Below, piece by piece: positions 47,306-55,434 of a DNA stretch of 64,000 nt (position 1 is its first letter; the number at the start of each line of letters is the position of its first letter). The stretch covers positions 85,332 to 149,331 of the forward strand of contig CAVPUY010000004.1 in assembly GCA_963709075.1 (NCBI GenBank). The letters run 5' to 3'. Origin of the DNA: Palsa-506 sp963709075 (GTDB taxonomy: Bacteria; Actinomycetota; Actinomycetes; Streptosporangiales; Streptosporangiaceae). The notes beneath the pieces are model-generated. The model was not told the origin of the DNA. It saw nothing but the letters and a program-made list of their open reading frames with translations, and searched no databases. The translations under genes were made by a program, and so were the position numbers.

Positions 47306-48717
47306 CGCCCGGCCGCCAGGCTCCCGCCCGCCACGGCGAGCTCATCCCACAGGTAGCCGACCGCCTCCGCTCCCTTCAGCAACAGGGCCATGCTCACCTT
47401 CTCGTTCGGGGCATGAATGCGATCTTCATCCAGGCCTACCCCGACGAAGACAAGCGGAGCATCCAGGATGTCAGCCAGGTCGGCTTCCGGCCCGCTGCCG
47501 CCCTCCCGGGTGAAGAGCACGGCACGGCCGAACGCCCGCTGCAGCGCACGCCGCGCCGCCAGCACGGCCGGCGAGTCGACCGGGGAGACGCAAGGCCGGA
47601 CGCCCGGGCCGTCGATGGTCACGGTCGCGTCGATCCCCGGCGGGGTGCGCTCGGCTACGTACTCGCGCAGCGCCTTCGCGACGTCCGCGGGCTCCTGGCG
47701 GGCGACCAGCCGGAACGACAGCTTCGCGTGCGCCTCCCGCGGAATGATCGTCTTGCCGCCCGGCCCGGTGTGCCCGCCCCACATTCCGTTGATCTCGGCG
47801 GTCGGCCGCGCCCAGATCCGTTCCAGGGTGCTGAAGCCGGCCTCGCCGGCGGCCGCGCCGCTATGTCCGGCCTCGGCCAGCCATGCCCGCTCATCGAACG
47901 GCAGCTGGCTGAGCATTTCCCTGTCCTGCGCGGAAAGCGGCGCGACGTTGTCGTAGAACCCCGGCAGGGTGATGCTGCCGTCGCTGTCGTGCAGCCCGGC
48001 CAGCAGGTCCGCCAGCGCGCGCAGCGGGTTGGGCACGCCGCCGCCGAACGAGCCGGAATGCAGGTCCCGCTCCGGCCCGGTCACGTCGATCTGCGCGTCA
48101 ATCACCCCCCGCATGCCCACGCACATCGACGGCACGTCGGCAGCCCACATGGAGGTGTCCGTGACGACGATCACGTCGCAGCCGAGCCGGTCCCGCTGGC
48201 TGCGCAGCAGCTCGGCGAAGTGCGGCGAGCCCGACTCCTCCTCGCCCTCGATGAGCAGCTTGAGCGTGACCGGCGGAGCGTCGCGATCGCCTGCCGCCAG
48301 GCAAGCACGCAGTCCGAGCGCGTGAAACAGCACCTGCCCCTTGTCGTCCGAGGCGCCCCTGGCCAGCAGCTGGCCCGCACGCTCGGCAGGCTCGAACGGC
48401 GGCGAGTCCCACTCGTCGAGCGGCTCTACCGGCTGAACGTCGTGGTGGCCGTAGACCAGCACTACCGGCGCGGCCGGGTCGGCGGCCGGCCAGTGCGCGA
48501 AAACCGCGGGCAGGCCAGCCGGCCCGCCGCTGCCCGTCTCCCAGACCTCGGCCACCGGGAAGCCGGTCGCGCGAAGGTGACCGGCCAGCCAGTCGGCGGA
48601 CCTGCGGACGTCGGCGTGCCGCCGCGGATCGGCGGAGATCGACGGGATCGCCAGCCACTGCTTCAGCGCGCTGAAGAACTCCGGCGCGTTCTGGTCGATA
48701 TAGCCACGGACGTCCAT
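47302..48717 (-). CDS. M20-family dipeptidase
   Basis: 471 aa from ATG 48717. The metal and catalytic residues lie in VLVYGHHDVQPVEPLDEWDS, GASDDKGQVLFHALG, KLLIEGEEESGSPHFAELL, VVTDTSMW and the last histidine in EDRIHAPNEKVSM; a dimerisation domain sits between. It resembles CNDP/PepV-like cytoplasmic dipeptidases used for peptide turnover. Coupled to nudC. Confidence 0.92.
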   Translation of the reverse strand: MDVRGYIDQNAPEFFSALKQWLAIPSISADPRRHADVRRSADWLAGHLRATGFPVAEVWETGSGGPAGLPAVFAHWPAADPAAPVVLVYGHHDVQPVEPLDEWDSPPFEPAERAGQLLARGASDDKGQVLFHALGLRACLAAGDRDAPPVTLKLLIEGEEESGSPHFAELLRSQRDRLGCDVIVVTDTSMWAADVPSMCVGMRGVIDAQIDVTGPERDLHSGSFGGGVPNPLRALADLLAGLHDSDGSITLPGFYDNVAPLSAQDREMLSQLPFDERAWLAEAGHSGAAAGEAGFSTLERIWARPTAEINGMWGGHTGPGGKTIIPREAHAKLSFRLVARQEPADVAKALREYVAERTPPGIDATVTIDGPGVRPCVSPVDSPAVLAARRALQRAFGRAVLFTREGGSGPEADLADILDAPLVFVGVGLDEDRIHAPNEKVSMALLLKGAEAVGYLWDELAVAGGSLAAGR

Positions 48718-48914
48718 GTTCCAAGACCCGCTTCCTCGCGCGACGATGATCCAGACTCTAGCGAGCGTCGTCGCCGGCAGGCGCTGAGGTCAAAGCATGA
48801 CGTAACGGACTTTGCGGCTCACCCCGGCCGGGACAGCACCACTTTCACATCGCCGCAGGCGGGTCAACAGCACGAGGTTGATCAGTAATCCGCTTGTAAC
48901 CCGGCGTCCATCTG

Positions 48915-48920
48915 TAAAGT
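48915..48920 (+). promoter_or_regulatory. Putative -10 element for leaderless sulfotransferase mRNA
   Basis: TAAAGT (TANNNT) lies eight bases upstream of the sulfotransferase ATG and no ribosome site is present in between (TTCCCCCC). Confidence 0.45.
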
Positions 48921-48928
48921 TTCCCCCC

Positions 48929-50041
48929 ATGGGTTGGAAAGAACCAGTCAACTCGATGCTGACGCGAACCATCGGCTACCAGCTGACCAGGCCGCCTGGC
49001 CACCGGACAAGGGTACTGCCGCCGCCGGTCGGCGGCCGGATGCTGACGGCCCCTGTCTTCATCTTCTCGCCAGCCCGGTCCGGCTCGACCCTGCTGCGCG
49101 CGATCCTGAACAGCCATACGCGCTTGTACGCGCCACCGGAGCTGCCGCTGATGCACCTGGACGTCCGGGCCGATACGAAATGGATCCAGACGTCCATCCG
49201 GGCGCTGCAGCTGACCAAGGAAGAGCTGGACCACATGCTGTGGGACCGCGTGCTCGCCGACACGCTTGCCCGCAGCGGCAAGCCCGTCGTCGTGGTCAAG
49301 ACGCCGAGCAACGTCCTGATCTGGCCCCGGATAGCGGAATGCTGGCCAGACGCCCGGTTCATCTTCCTGCTCCGGCACCCGGCGGCGGTGGTTGCCTCGC
49401 TGAACGCCTCCTGGGATGCCAACTGGCAGGTGGCCGGCACGGGCAGCCTGGATAAAATCACCGCCAGCGCGCTCAGGTACATGCGCAAGGTCGAGGAGGC
49501 ACGCCAGGCGCTGGCCGGCCACACGGTCCGCTACGAGGACCTCACCACGGACCCGGACACGACAGTCCGCCGGCTGTGCAAATTCCTCGGGCTGCCCTAC
49601 GAGCCGAGCATGCTGGACTATGGCGATTTCGCCGACATGCGCATTGCGCCCGGGCTCGGCGACGCCTCCAAGAACATCCGCTCTGGCCGGATTCAGCCTG
49701 GCACGCCGCCGCCCCGGTCGGGCGAGATCTCCCCAGCGCTCGCGCAGATGTGCGCTACCTGGGGTTACCGTCAGCCTGACGGCCAGCCCTATGAGGCGGC
49801 CGGATCGCCGGAATGGGACGCCGCGGGACGGCCAGGGCCGGACGAGGCGGACGGCCAGCTGGCTGAGGCGACAGGGGCGGCTGAGGCGACTGGGATGGCT
49901 GAGGCGACTGGGATGGCTGAAAGGGCGACTGGGCTGGCTGGGGCGACTGGGATGGCCGAGGCCGCTGGGCTGGCTGGGGCGAATCACGGAACGCCGGACG
50001 GCCGGCCGGCCGTGCCAGGCCAAGGAACCTCAGACGGCTAG
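48929..50041 (+). CDS. Sulfotransferase family protein with repetitive tail
   Basis: 370 aa from ATG 48929. PAPS-binding motifs: FIFSPARSGSTLLRAILNSH (5' phosphosulfate loop) and FIFLLRHPAAVVASLNASWD (3' phosphate region), with VRYEDLTTDPDTTVRRLCKF as in many bacterial sulfotransferases. After about residue 290 the tail is low complexity (ATGMAEATGMAERATG-like units encoded by 15-18-nt repeats) and is unlikely to be part of the enzyme. Acceptor unknown. Confidence 0.85.
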   Translation: MGWKEPVNSMLTRTIGYQLTRPPGHRTRVLPPPVGGRMLTAPVFIFSPARSGSTLLRAILNSHTRLYAPPELPLMHLDVRADTKWIQTSIRALQLTKEELDHMLWDRVLADTLARSGKPVVVVKTPSNVLIWPRIAECWPDARFIFLLRHPAAVVASLNASWDANWQVAGTGSLDKITASALRYMRKVEEARQALAGHTVRYEDLTTDPDTTVRRLCKFLGLPYEPSMLDYGDFADMRIAPGLGDASKNIRSGRIQPGTPPPRSGEISPALAQMCATWGYRQPDGQPYEAAGSPEWDAAGRPGPDEADGQLAEATGAAEATGMAEATGMAERATGLAGATGMAEAAGLAGANHGTPDGRPAVPGQGTSDG

Positions 50042-50236
50042 CTGGCTGCCCGCGGGCAGCCAGCAGGCCGAGCCAGACCACGGAACCACGGACATCCGCT
50101 GTCCGGGTCCGAGCCGGGCCACTGAACCCGCGGGCAGCCAGCAGGGAGCTGATCCATCGCTGCCTGCCGGGGCATCGCGGCCACTTGCCCTGCCCCCAGG
50201 AGTTGCCGCTAGCCTGTTAGACGTTGTATCGTCATG

Positions 50237-50261
50237 CGGTATAGCGTGAAACGCTATACCG
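50237..50261. promoter_or_regulatory. PadR operator: perfect 11-bp inverted repeat
   Basis: CGGTATAGCGT, GAA, ACGCTATACCG, 55 bases upstream of the PadR start. TATA...TATA half-sites of this kind are typical PadR targets, and autoregulation of padR and its membrane partner is the simplest reading. Confidence 0.75.
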
Positions 50262-50315
50262 TGATCCGCAGGAGCTGTGCGGAGCGAGCGCGATGACGAG
50301 CAGGAGGGTGAGATG

Positions 50316-50639
50316 ATGGACCGACTTGATCGCTGGGCCGATCCGCCGCTGCTGGTCCTGGCCAGCCTGGCCGACCAGCCGAAGCACGGATATGCCATCA
50401 CGCAGGACGTGGCTGACACCATGGGCGTCCGGCTCAGCGCCGGCACGTTGTACGCGGTGATCTCGAGGCTGGAGTCTCGCGGCCTGATCGAGCCGCTCGA
50501 ATCCGAGGACCGCCGCCGCCCGTACCGGCTGACTGCGGCAGGAGCCCACGCACTCGCTGTGCAGTCCGAGCGGATGAACCAGGTCGCATTCGTTGCACGG
50601 GAGCGGCTTCGCACTCACCGCGGCTTGGCCGGCGCATGA
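50316..50639 (+). CDS. PadR-family regulator
   Basis: 107 aa from the second of two adjacent ATGs (50316; GGAGGG is seven bases upstream). The winged helix reads LLVLASLADQPKHGYAITQD, VADTMGVRLSAGTLYAVISR and LESRGLIEPLESEDRRRPYR, with a short C-terminal dimerisation helix. The stop overlaps the membrane-protein start by four bases (ATGA), the classical arrangement of PadR-like regulators with their cognate membrane proteins. Confidence 0.93.
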   Translation: MDRLDRWADPPLLVLASLADQPKHGYAITQDVADTMGVRLSAGTLYAVISRLESRGLIEPLESEDRRRPYRLTAAGAHALAVQSERMNQVAFVARERLRTHRGLAGA

Positions 50640-51532
50640 GCACCGCCCAGACGCCGCCGGCCGGATCGTGGTGCGCAGGCGCGCTGGCCCGCGCGGCGCT
50701 TGCTCTTTACCCTGCCGGATGGCGAGCCCGCTACGGTGACGAGGTCCGGGTGCTGCTCGACGACTCCGGTGCCGATCTGCGCACTGTCGCTAACCTGGCA
50801 TGGCAGGCGCTGCCTGCGTGGATCTTGCCCGCACGACAGCTGCACGACCCCCCCGCGCGGATGCGGGCCAGTCTGGCCACGGTCCTGATGGCGTGGATGG
50901 TGCTGACCGGACTGGCGCTAGTCTTCGCGCAGCTCACCGAGGCCCAGGGCCTCAGGCCAGCAGGCCATCCGATCGTTGGATGGTCGTACTGGGTTTTCGA
51001 CGGCGCCATGCTCGTCTCGGTGCTTGTCGTCGCGGCCGGCGGCTTGCCGCTGTGGTTGCTGATGATGCGCAGGGCCTATCGCGAGCACCGCCCGCGCGAT
51101 ATCGCTTACCTGCTTTCGCCGGTCGTCGTGCCCGCCGGGTACCTGGCCGCGGTGATTCTTACGGCCAGGCTCATCCGGGACGCCGACGGCGTCGGCCCGT
51201 GGTGGTTCCTGGCCTTCGTTGCCGCAGGATTCGCGGCCGGCGCCGGCTGCGCCGCCGGACCCGGGCTGGCTTTGCGCAGGCTCTGCCCGCGCGGTCCTGC
51301 CGTTCGGCTGGCCGCGGGCGCGGCCGGCGCCGCGGCGGCGGCCATCAGCCTGGCCGGGGCGGCCAGCATTGTCGCCGCGGTCGGCCTCTACCGCTGGGCA
51401 CCGCAGTACGCCGGCTATCACGAGGGCTGGCCGCTAGCGATATACCTTCCGACGGTCCTGCTAGCCGCCTCCGTCGCCATGGTCAGCGCTGCCCGCGGCA
51501 TCAGGGCCACGCGGTCGGCTGCTGTCGCCTGA
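50636..51532 (+). CDS. Membrane protein partner of PadR
   Basis: 298 aa from ATG 50636. An N-terminal cytoplasmic ALYPAGWRARYGDEVRVLLD motif (a common prefix of PadR-linked actinobacterial membrane proteins) precedes about six membrane helices (for example TVLMAWMVLTGLALVFAQL and AIYLPTVLLAASVAMVSAA). Probably senses or relieves envelope stress with PadR, but no direct evidence. Intact. Confidence 0.82.
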   Translation: MSTAQTPPAGSWCAGALARAALALYPAGWRARYGDEVRVLLDDSGADLRTVANLAWQALPAWILPARQLHDPPARMRASLATVLMAWMVLTGLALVFAQLTEAQGLRPAGHPIVGWSYWVFDGAMLVSVLVVAAGGLPLWLLMMRRAYREHRPRDIAYLLSPVVVPAGYLAAVILTARLIRDADGVGPWWFLAFVAAGFAAGAGCAAGPGLALRRLCPRGPAVRLAAGAAGAAAAAISLAGAASIVAAVGLYRWAPQYAGYHEGWPLAIYLPTVLLAASVAMVSAARGIRATRSAAVA

Positions 51533-51570
51533 CCGGGCGGGCGGCCGCGGACACTGCCGTGCTGGCTGGC

Positions 51571-54500
51571 CTACCGGGCTAGCGGGATGTCCTCGATCAG
51601 CGCGGTAAGCCCGGCCAGGTCCAGCAGGTCAGCAGGGCGGACGGTAACGTCATCGCGGACGTAGTAGAACGCGGCCCGTACCTGGCCGACGGGCGCCGCA
51701 GCCAGTGCCGCCCAGGCGAGCCGGTAGGCCGCAAGCTGGACCGCGACCGCCCGGCTCTCGGCAGCCGATGCCGGCTGCCGACCTGTCTTCCAGTCGACCA
51801 CGTCGAAGCCGCCGTCCGGCGAGTCGGCGAATACCGCGTCGATCCGGCCCCGGATAAGCCGGTCGCCGATCAGCGTCTCGAACGGCACCTCGACCTCAGC
51901 GGGCCACCGGCCAGCCCACTCGCCGCCCTCGAACCGCTCTCGCAGCACGGCCAGTTCCGGATCCGCGCCCGCGCCCGGCTCGTCGTCTGCGGCGCCGGGC
52001 AGCTCACCGGGGTCGATGAGCCGCTGCGGCCCGAACCGCTCCTCCAGCCAGCGGTGAAACTCGGTGCCGCGGTGCGCGTGTGGCGCTGGCGGGCGCGGCA
52101 TCGGGCGGCGGACCTGCCGGGCCAGCTCTGCTGGGTCCCTGGCCATGGTTACGAGAGAGGACACCGGCAGGCGGCTAGGCAGCGATACGGCCATGGCCTG
52201 ATCACCCCGGCGCTGTTCCCGCTCGGCGAGCAGCAGGCTGGTGTCTCTCGCCCAGGCCGCGATCGTCGCCTGGTCGGCGTCGCTGAGCCCGGCCGGGACG
52301 CCGTTGGTGCTGGTGATATCGGAAGTGGCGGGAGTGGCCGAAGCGGCGGAAGCGATACTGCTCGCAGCGCGGCCGGCCAGGCTAGCGGATGTGGCGGGAC
52401 TGGCGGGGGCGGTGCTGCTGGCTGTGGTACTGCTGCCGGCGGCTGCCGCGGCGATCGCCTCCGCCACGAGGGCAGCGGCCTCGCGGACCGCGTCGTGCCT
52501 TGCGCCGCGCGGATCAGCCGGCCACCAGGCGGCGGCAGGCTCGGCCAGCGCAGGATTCTGCGCGTCCGGCTCCGGCTCCGGCTGCCAGCACGCCACGGTG
52601 CCCGCGCCGGCCTCGCAGGCGGCGCGGATTTCGGCCAGGAAGACGGACGGGCCGAGCCGGGACGTGCCGTTCCCCCACCAGAATCCGCTGCAGCCCAGCC
52701 AGAACGCGGCCCTGGTGGCCCCGACATACGCCAGCCGACGTTCCTCCGCGAGGTCGCGTTCCCCGCAGGCGGCGGCGAAGTCGGCCAGCGCCCCGGCGTC
52801 TAGCCCGGCCAGCCCGGGCAGGTCAGCGGTATCGCCCCGGAGGCCGAACGGGAGCAGCCGCGGATTCTCCGTCCACCGCGTGGTCACCCGCGGCCTGGCC
52901 GGGAACATGTGCGCCTGCGCGCCGTCGGCCAGGCCGGGGATGACGACCGCGGCCCATTGCAGGCCCTTGGCCGCGTGCACGGTCGCCAGCTTGACCGAGT
53001 CCGCTTCGCCGACCCGGCCCGCCTCCAGGCCGAATTCCTCGTCCTCGGCAGCGGCCAGGTAAGCGAGAAACGCGCCCAACGTGGGCTCCTGCTGGTCCCC
53101 GGCGAATGCCGCTGCGGCGTCCGCGAAGGCGTCCAGGTCGGCATGCGAGGCCGCCGGGTCGCCATCAGGCCGCGCCGCTACCTCGATATCGAGCCCGAGC
53201 GTGCGCTCAACCTCACCGACCAGCTCGGGCAGCGGCCGCGCGGCATGACCGCGCAGCGCCCGCAGTTCCGCGGCCAGCGTGGTGAGCCTGCTGTACCCGG
53301 CAGCCGAGTAGGCCGCGGGAGCACCGAGATCGTCCAGCGCCTCGACCAGGCTGCCGGGATCCGCGGTGAAGTCGGTCACCGCCTGGGCCAGCACGTCGGC
53401 ATCCGGGACATCCGCCGGTACCTCCCGGGGCCGGGCCGGTATCCGCGCCTGCCTGACCAGCGCGCGGGACCGGCGGCCGAGCGCGACCAGGTCCCGCGGC
53501 CCGATCCGCCAGCGCGGGCCGGTCAGCAGCCTGGCCAGTGCGTCTGCCGCGCCCGGATCGTGCATCACCCGGAGCGTCGCGACGACGTCCTGCACCTCGG
53601 GCACGGTGAGCAGGCCGCCGAGCCCGACTACCTCGACCGGGATGCCGAGGGCCTCGATCGCGGTGCGCAGCGCGGGGAACTGGGCCCGCTTGCGGCACAG
53701 CACGGCAATGTCGGACGGGCGCACCGCGTCATCCCGGCCGTCTGGCCAGGCGCCGCCGTCCGGCGCGGTTCCAGGCGGCAGGCTGAGCAGCCGCGCGATC
53801 TGGGCGGCCACCCACTGCGCCTCGTCCGCCGCAGTTTCCAGCAGCGCGCAGACAACTTCACCGCGGCCCGCCCGGCCGGGCGGGGCAACAAGGCGGGGCA
53901 CCCCCGGCGCGGCCGCTCGCAGCCCCTGCTGCAGCGCGGCGGCCGCGTCCAGCACCCGCCCGGTGTTGCGGAAGCTGGTGGACAGCTGCCGCACCGGAGC
54001 CGGTCCGCCGCCCCGCGGCGGGAAATCCGTGGCGAACCGGCGCAGGTTCCCGGCGCTCGCGCCGCGCCACCCGTAGATCGACTGGCAGGGGTCGCCAACC
54101 GCGGTGACCGGATGCCCGCCGCCGAACAGTGCCTGCAGCAGCACCAGCTGCGCATGGCTGGTGTCCTGGTACTCGTCGAGCAGCACGACCTGATAGCGGG
54201 TCCGCTCGGCCGCGCCGACCGCCGGGTGGTTGACGGCAATCCGGGCGGCCAGCGCCATCTGGTCGCCGTAGTCGATAACCTCCCTGGCGGCCTTGGCCGC
54301 GGCGTAGGCGGCCACCAGCGGCAGCAGCTGCTCCCTGGTCCGCTGGCATTCGATGATCTTGCGAGCCAGCGCGGCCGGCCGGGGCAGCTCGGCGAGGCGA
54401 GTGGCCAGCCACTCCCCCGCGGACCGGACATCGCCGGCCGCGCGCAGGTGCTCAGCCAGCTCGCCGGAGAGATCGAGCACCGCCGCGGTGACGGAAGCGG

Positions 54501-55434
54501 GAGTCCAGCCGATCGCGTCCATCGGCCCGTCGTAGGACGCGACTACCCGCGCCGCGAGCTGCCAGGCCACTGCCGGGGTAATCAGCCGCAGCGACGGCTC
54601 GAGCGCCTCGCGGAGCGCGTGATCGGCGACCAGCCGCCCCGCGTAGGCATGGTAGGTCGAGATCACCGGGTCGCCGAGGAAATCATCGGCCGGCTGCGGG
54701 CCTGCCGCGGCGGCACTGGCACTGCCGGACGCCAGTCCCGTACCGTCAGGCACCAACCCGGCGCCACCAGAACCCGGGCCGGCACCGCCGGCCGCCAGGA
54801 CAGCGCCACCACCGGCCAGGACAGCGCCGCCGGCAGCCAGGCCGGCACCGCCGACGGCACCAGCGCGGCCGGCGGTGAAACCAGTGCCGCGCAGGCCATC
54901 CAGCCGGATCCGGACCCGCTGGGCGAGCTCGGCCGCGGCCTTCCTGGTGAACGTGAGCCCGAGTACCCGTTCCGGCCGGACCATGCCGTTCGCCACCAGC
55001 CAGACCAGTCTGGCCGCCATCGTCTCGCTCTTGCCGGAGCCCGCTCCGGCGATCACCGCCATCGGGCCCGGCGTCGCCGCGATCACGGCGGCCTGCTCTG
55101 CGGTCGGCTCCGTGGCGCCGAGCAGGAGGGCGAGCTGGGCCGGACCGAACCTGCCCGGGGCCGGGCCAGGCCGTCCGGGCGCCAGGCCAGGCCGGGCGGC
55201 CCGCGCCGGGCCGGGCTGCACCGGGCCGAATGGCACCGGACCAGGCTGACCCTGGCCAGGCTGACCCCAGCCAGGCTGACCCGGCCAGGCTGGGCCAGGC
55301 TGACCCCGGCCAGGCTGACCCCGGCCAGGCTGACCCCGGCCAGGCTGACCCCGGCCAGGCTGACCCCGGCCAGGCTGACCCCGGCCAGGCTGACTCCGGC
55401 CGGACTGGCCCCGGCCGTACTGGCTGCCGGTCAC
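51571..55434 (-). CDS. adnB: AdnB, helicase-nuclease subunit
   Basis: 1287 aa from GTG 55434, the AdnA stop overlapping (ATGA/GTGA type). UvrD-like motor: Walker A IAGAGSGKSETMAARLVWL, Ia LTFTRKAAAELAQRVRIRL, Walker B VVLLDEYQDTSHAQLVLLQ, GDPCQSIYGWRGASAGNLRR and TVHAAKGLQWAAVVIPGLAD. C-terminal RecB-like nuclease: GRIDAVFADSPDGGFDVVDW with KTGR (DxK). With AdnA it resects DNA double-strand ends. Oddities: about 80 N-terminal residues are GRGQP pentads, and a 55-residue Gly/Ala stretch is inserted between motif Ia and ISTYHAYAGRLV. Both are unlike mycobacterial AdnB. Confidence 0.9.
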   Translation of the reverse strand: MTGSQYGRGQSGRSQPGRGQPGRGQPGRGQPGRGQPGRGQPGRGQPGPAWPGQPGWGQPGQGQPGPVPFGPVQPGPARAARPGLAPGRPGPAPGRFGPAQLALLLGATEPTAEQAAVIAATPGPMAVIAGAGSGKSETMAARLVWLVANGMVRPERVLGLTFTRKAAAELAQRVRIRLDGLRGTGFTAGRAGAVGGAGLAAGGAVLAGGGAVLAAGGAGPGSGGAGLVPDGTGLASGSASAAAAGPQPADDFLGDPVISTYHAYAGRLVADHALREALEPSLRLITPAVAWQLAARVVASYDGPMDAIGWTPASVTAAVLDLSGELAEHLRAAGDVRSAGEWLATRLAELPRPAALARKIIECQRTREQLLPLVAAYAAAKAAREVIDYGDQMALAARIAVNHPAVGAAERTRYQVVLLDEYQDTSHAQLVLLQALFGGGHPVTAVGDPCQSIYGWRGASAGNLRRFATDFPPRGGGPAPVRQLSTSFRNTGRVLDAAAALQQGLRAAAPGVPRLVAPPGRAGRGEVVCALLETAADEAQWVAAQIARLLSLPPGTAPDGGAWPDGRDDAVRPSDIAVLCRKRAQFPALRTAIEALGIPVEVVGLGGLLTVPEVQDVVATLRVMHDPGAADALARLLTGPRWRIGPRDLVALGRRSRALVRQARIPARPREVPADVPDADVLAQAVTDFTADPGSLVEALDDLGAPAAYSAAGYSRLTTLAAELRALRGHAARPLPELVGEVERTLGLDIEVAARPDGDPAASHADLDAFADAAAAFAGDQQEPTLGAFLAYLAAAEDEEFGLEAGRVGEADSVKLATVHAAKGLQWAAVVIPGLADGAQAHMFPARPRVTTRWTENPRLLPFGLRGDTADLPGLAGLDAGALADFAAACGERDLAEERRLAYVGATRAAFWLGCSGFWWGNGTSRLGPSVFLAEIRAACEAGAGTVACWQPEPEPDAQNPALAEPAAAWWPADPRGARHDAVREAAALVAEAIAAAAAGSSTTASSTAPASPATSASLAGRAASSIASAASATPATSDITSTNGVPAGLSDADQATIAAWARDTSLLLAEREQRRGDQAMAVSLPSRLPVSSLVTMARDPAELARQVRRPMPRPPAPHAHRGTEFHRWLEERFGPQRLIDPGELPGAADDEPGAGADPELAVLRERFEGGEWAGRWPAEVEVPFETLIGDRLIRGRIDAVFADSPDGGFDVVDWKTGRQPASAAESRAVAVQLAAYRLAWAALAAAPVGQVRAAFYYVRDDVTVRPADLLDLAGLTALIEDIPLAR
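54663..54880. repeat. GC-rich insertion inside adnB
   Basis: An in-frame stretch of imperfect GGCCGGCA and GCCACCACCGGCCAGGACAGC units encodes the Gly/Ala insert (GLAAGGAVLAGGGAVLAAGG) between motor motifs. It is the same phenomenon as in hisA. Confidence 0.75.
55240..55410. repeat. 15-bp tandem repeat encoding GRGQP pentads in AdnB
   Basis: About eleven copies of CCAGGCTGACCCCGG and variants encode the AdnB N-terminal GRGQP repeat tail. The period keeps frame. Confidence 0.9.
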
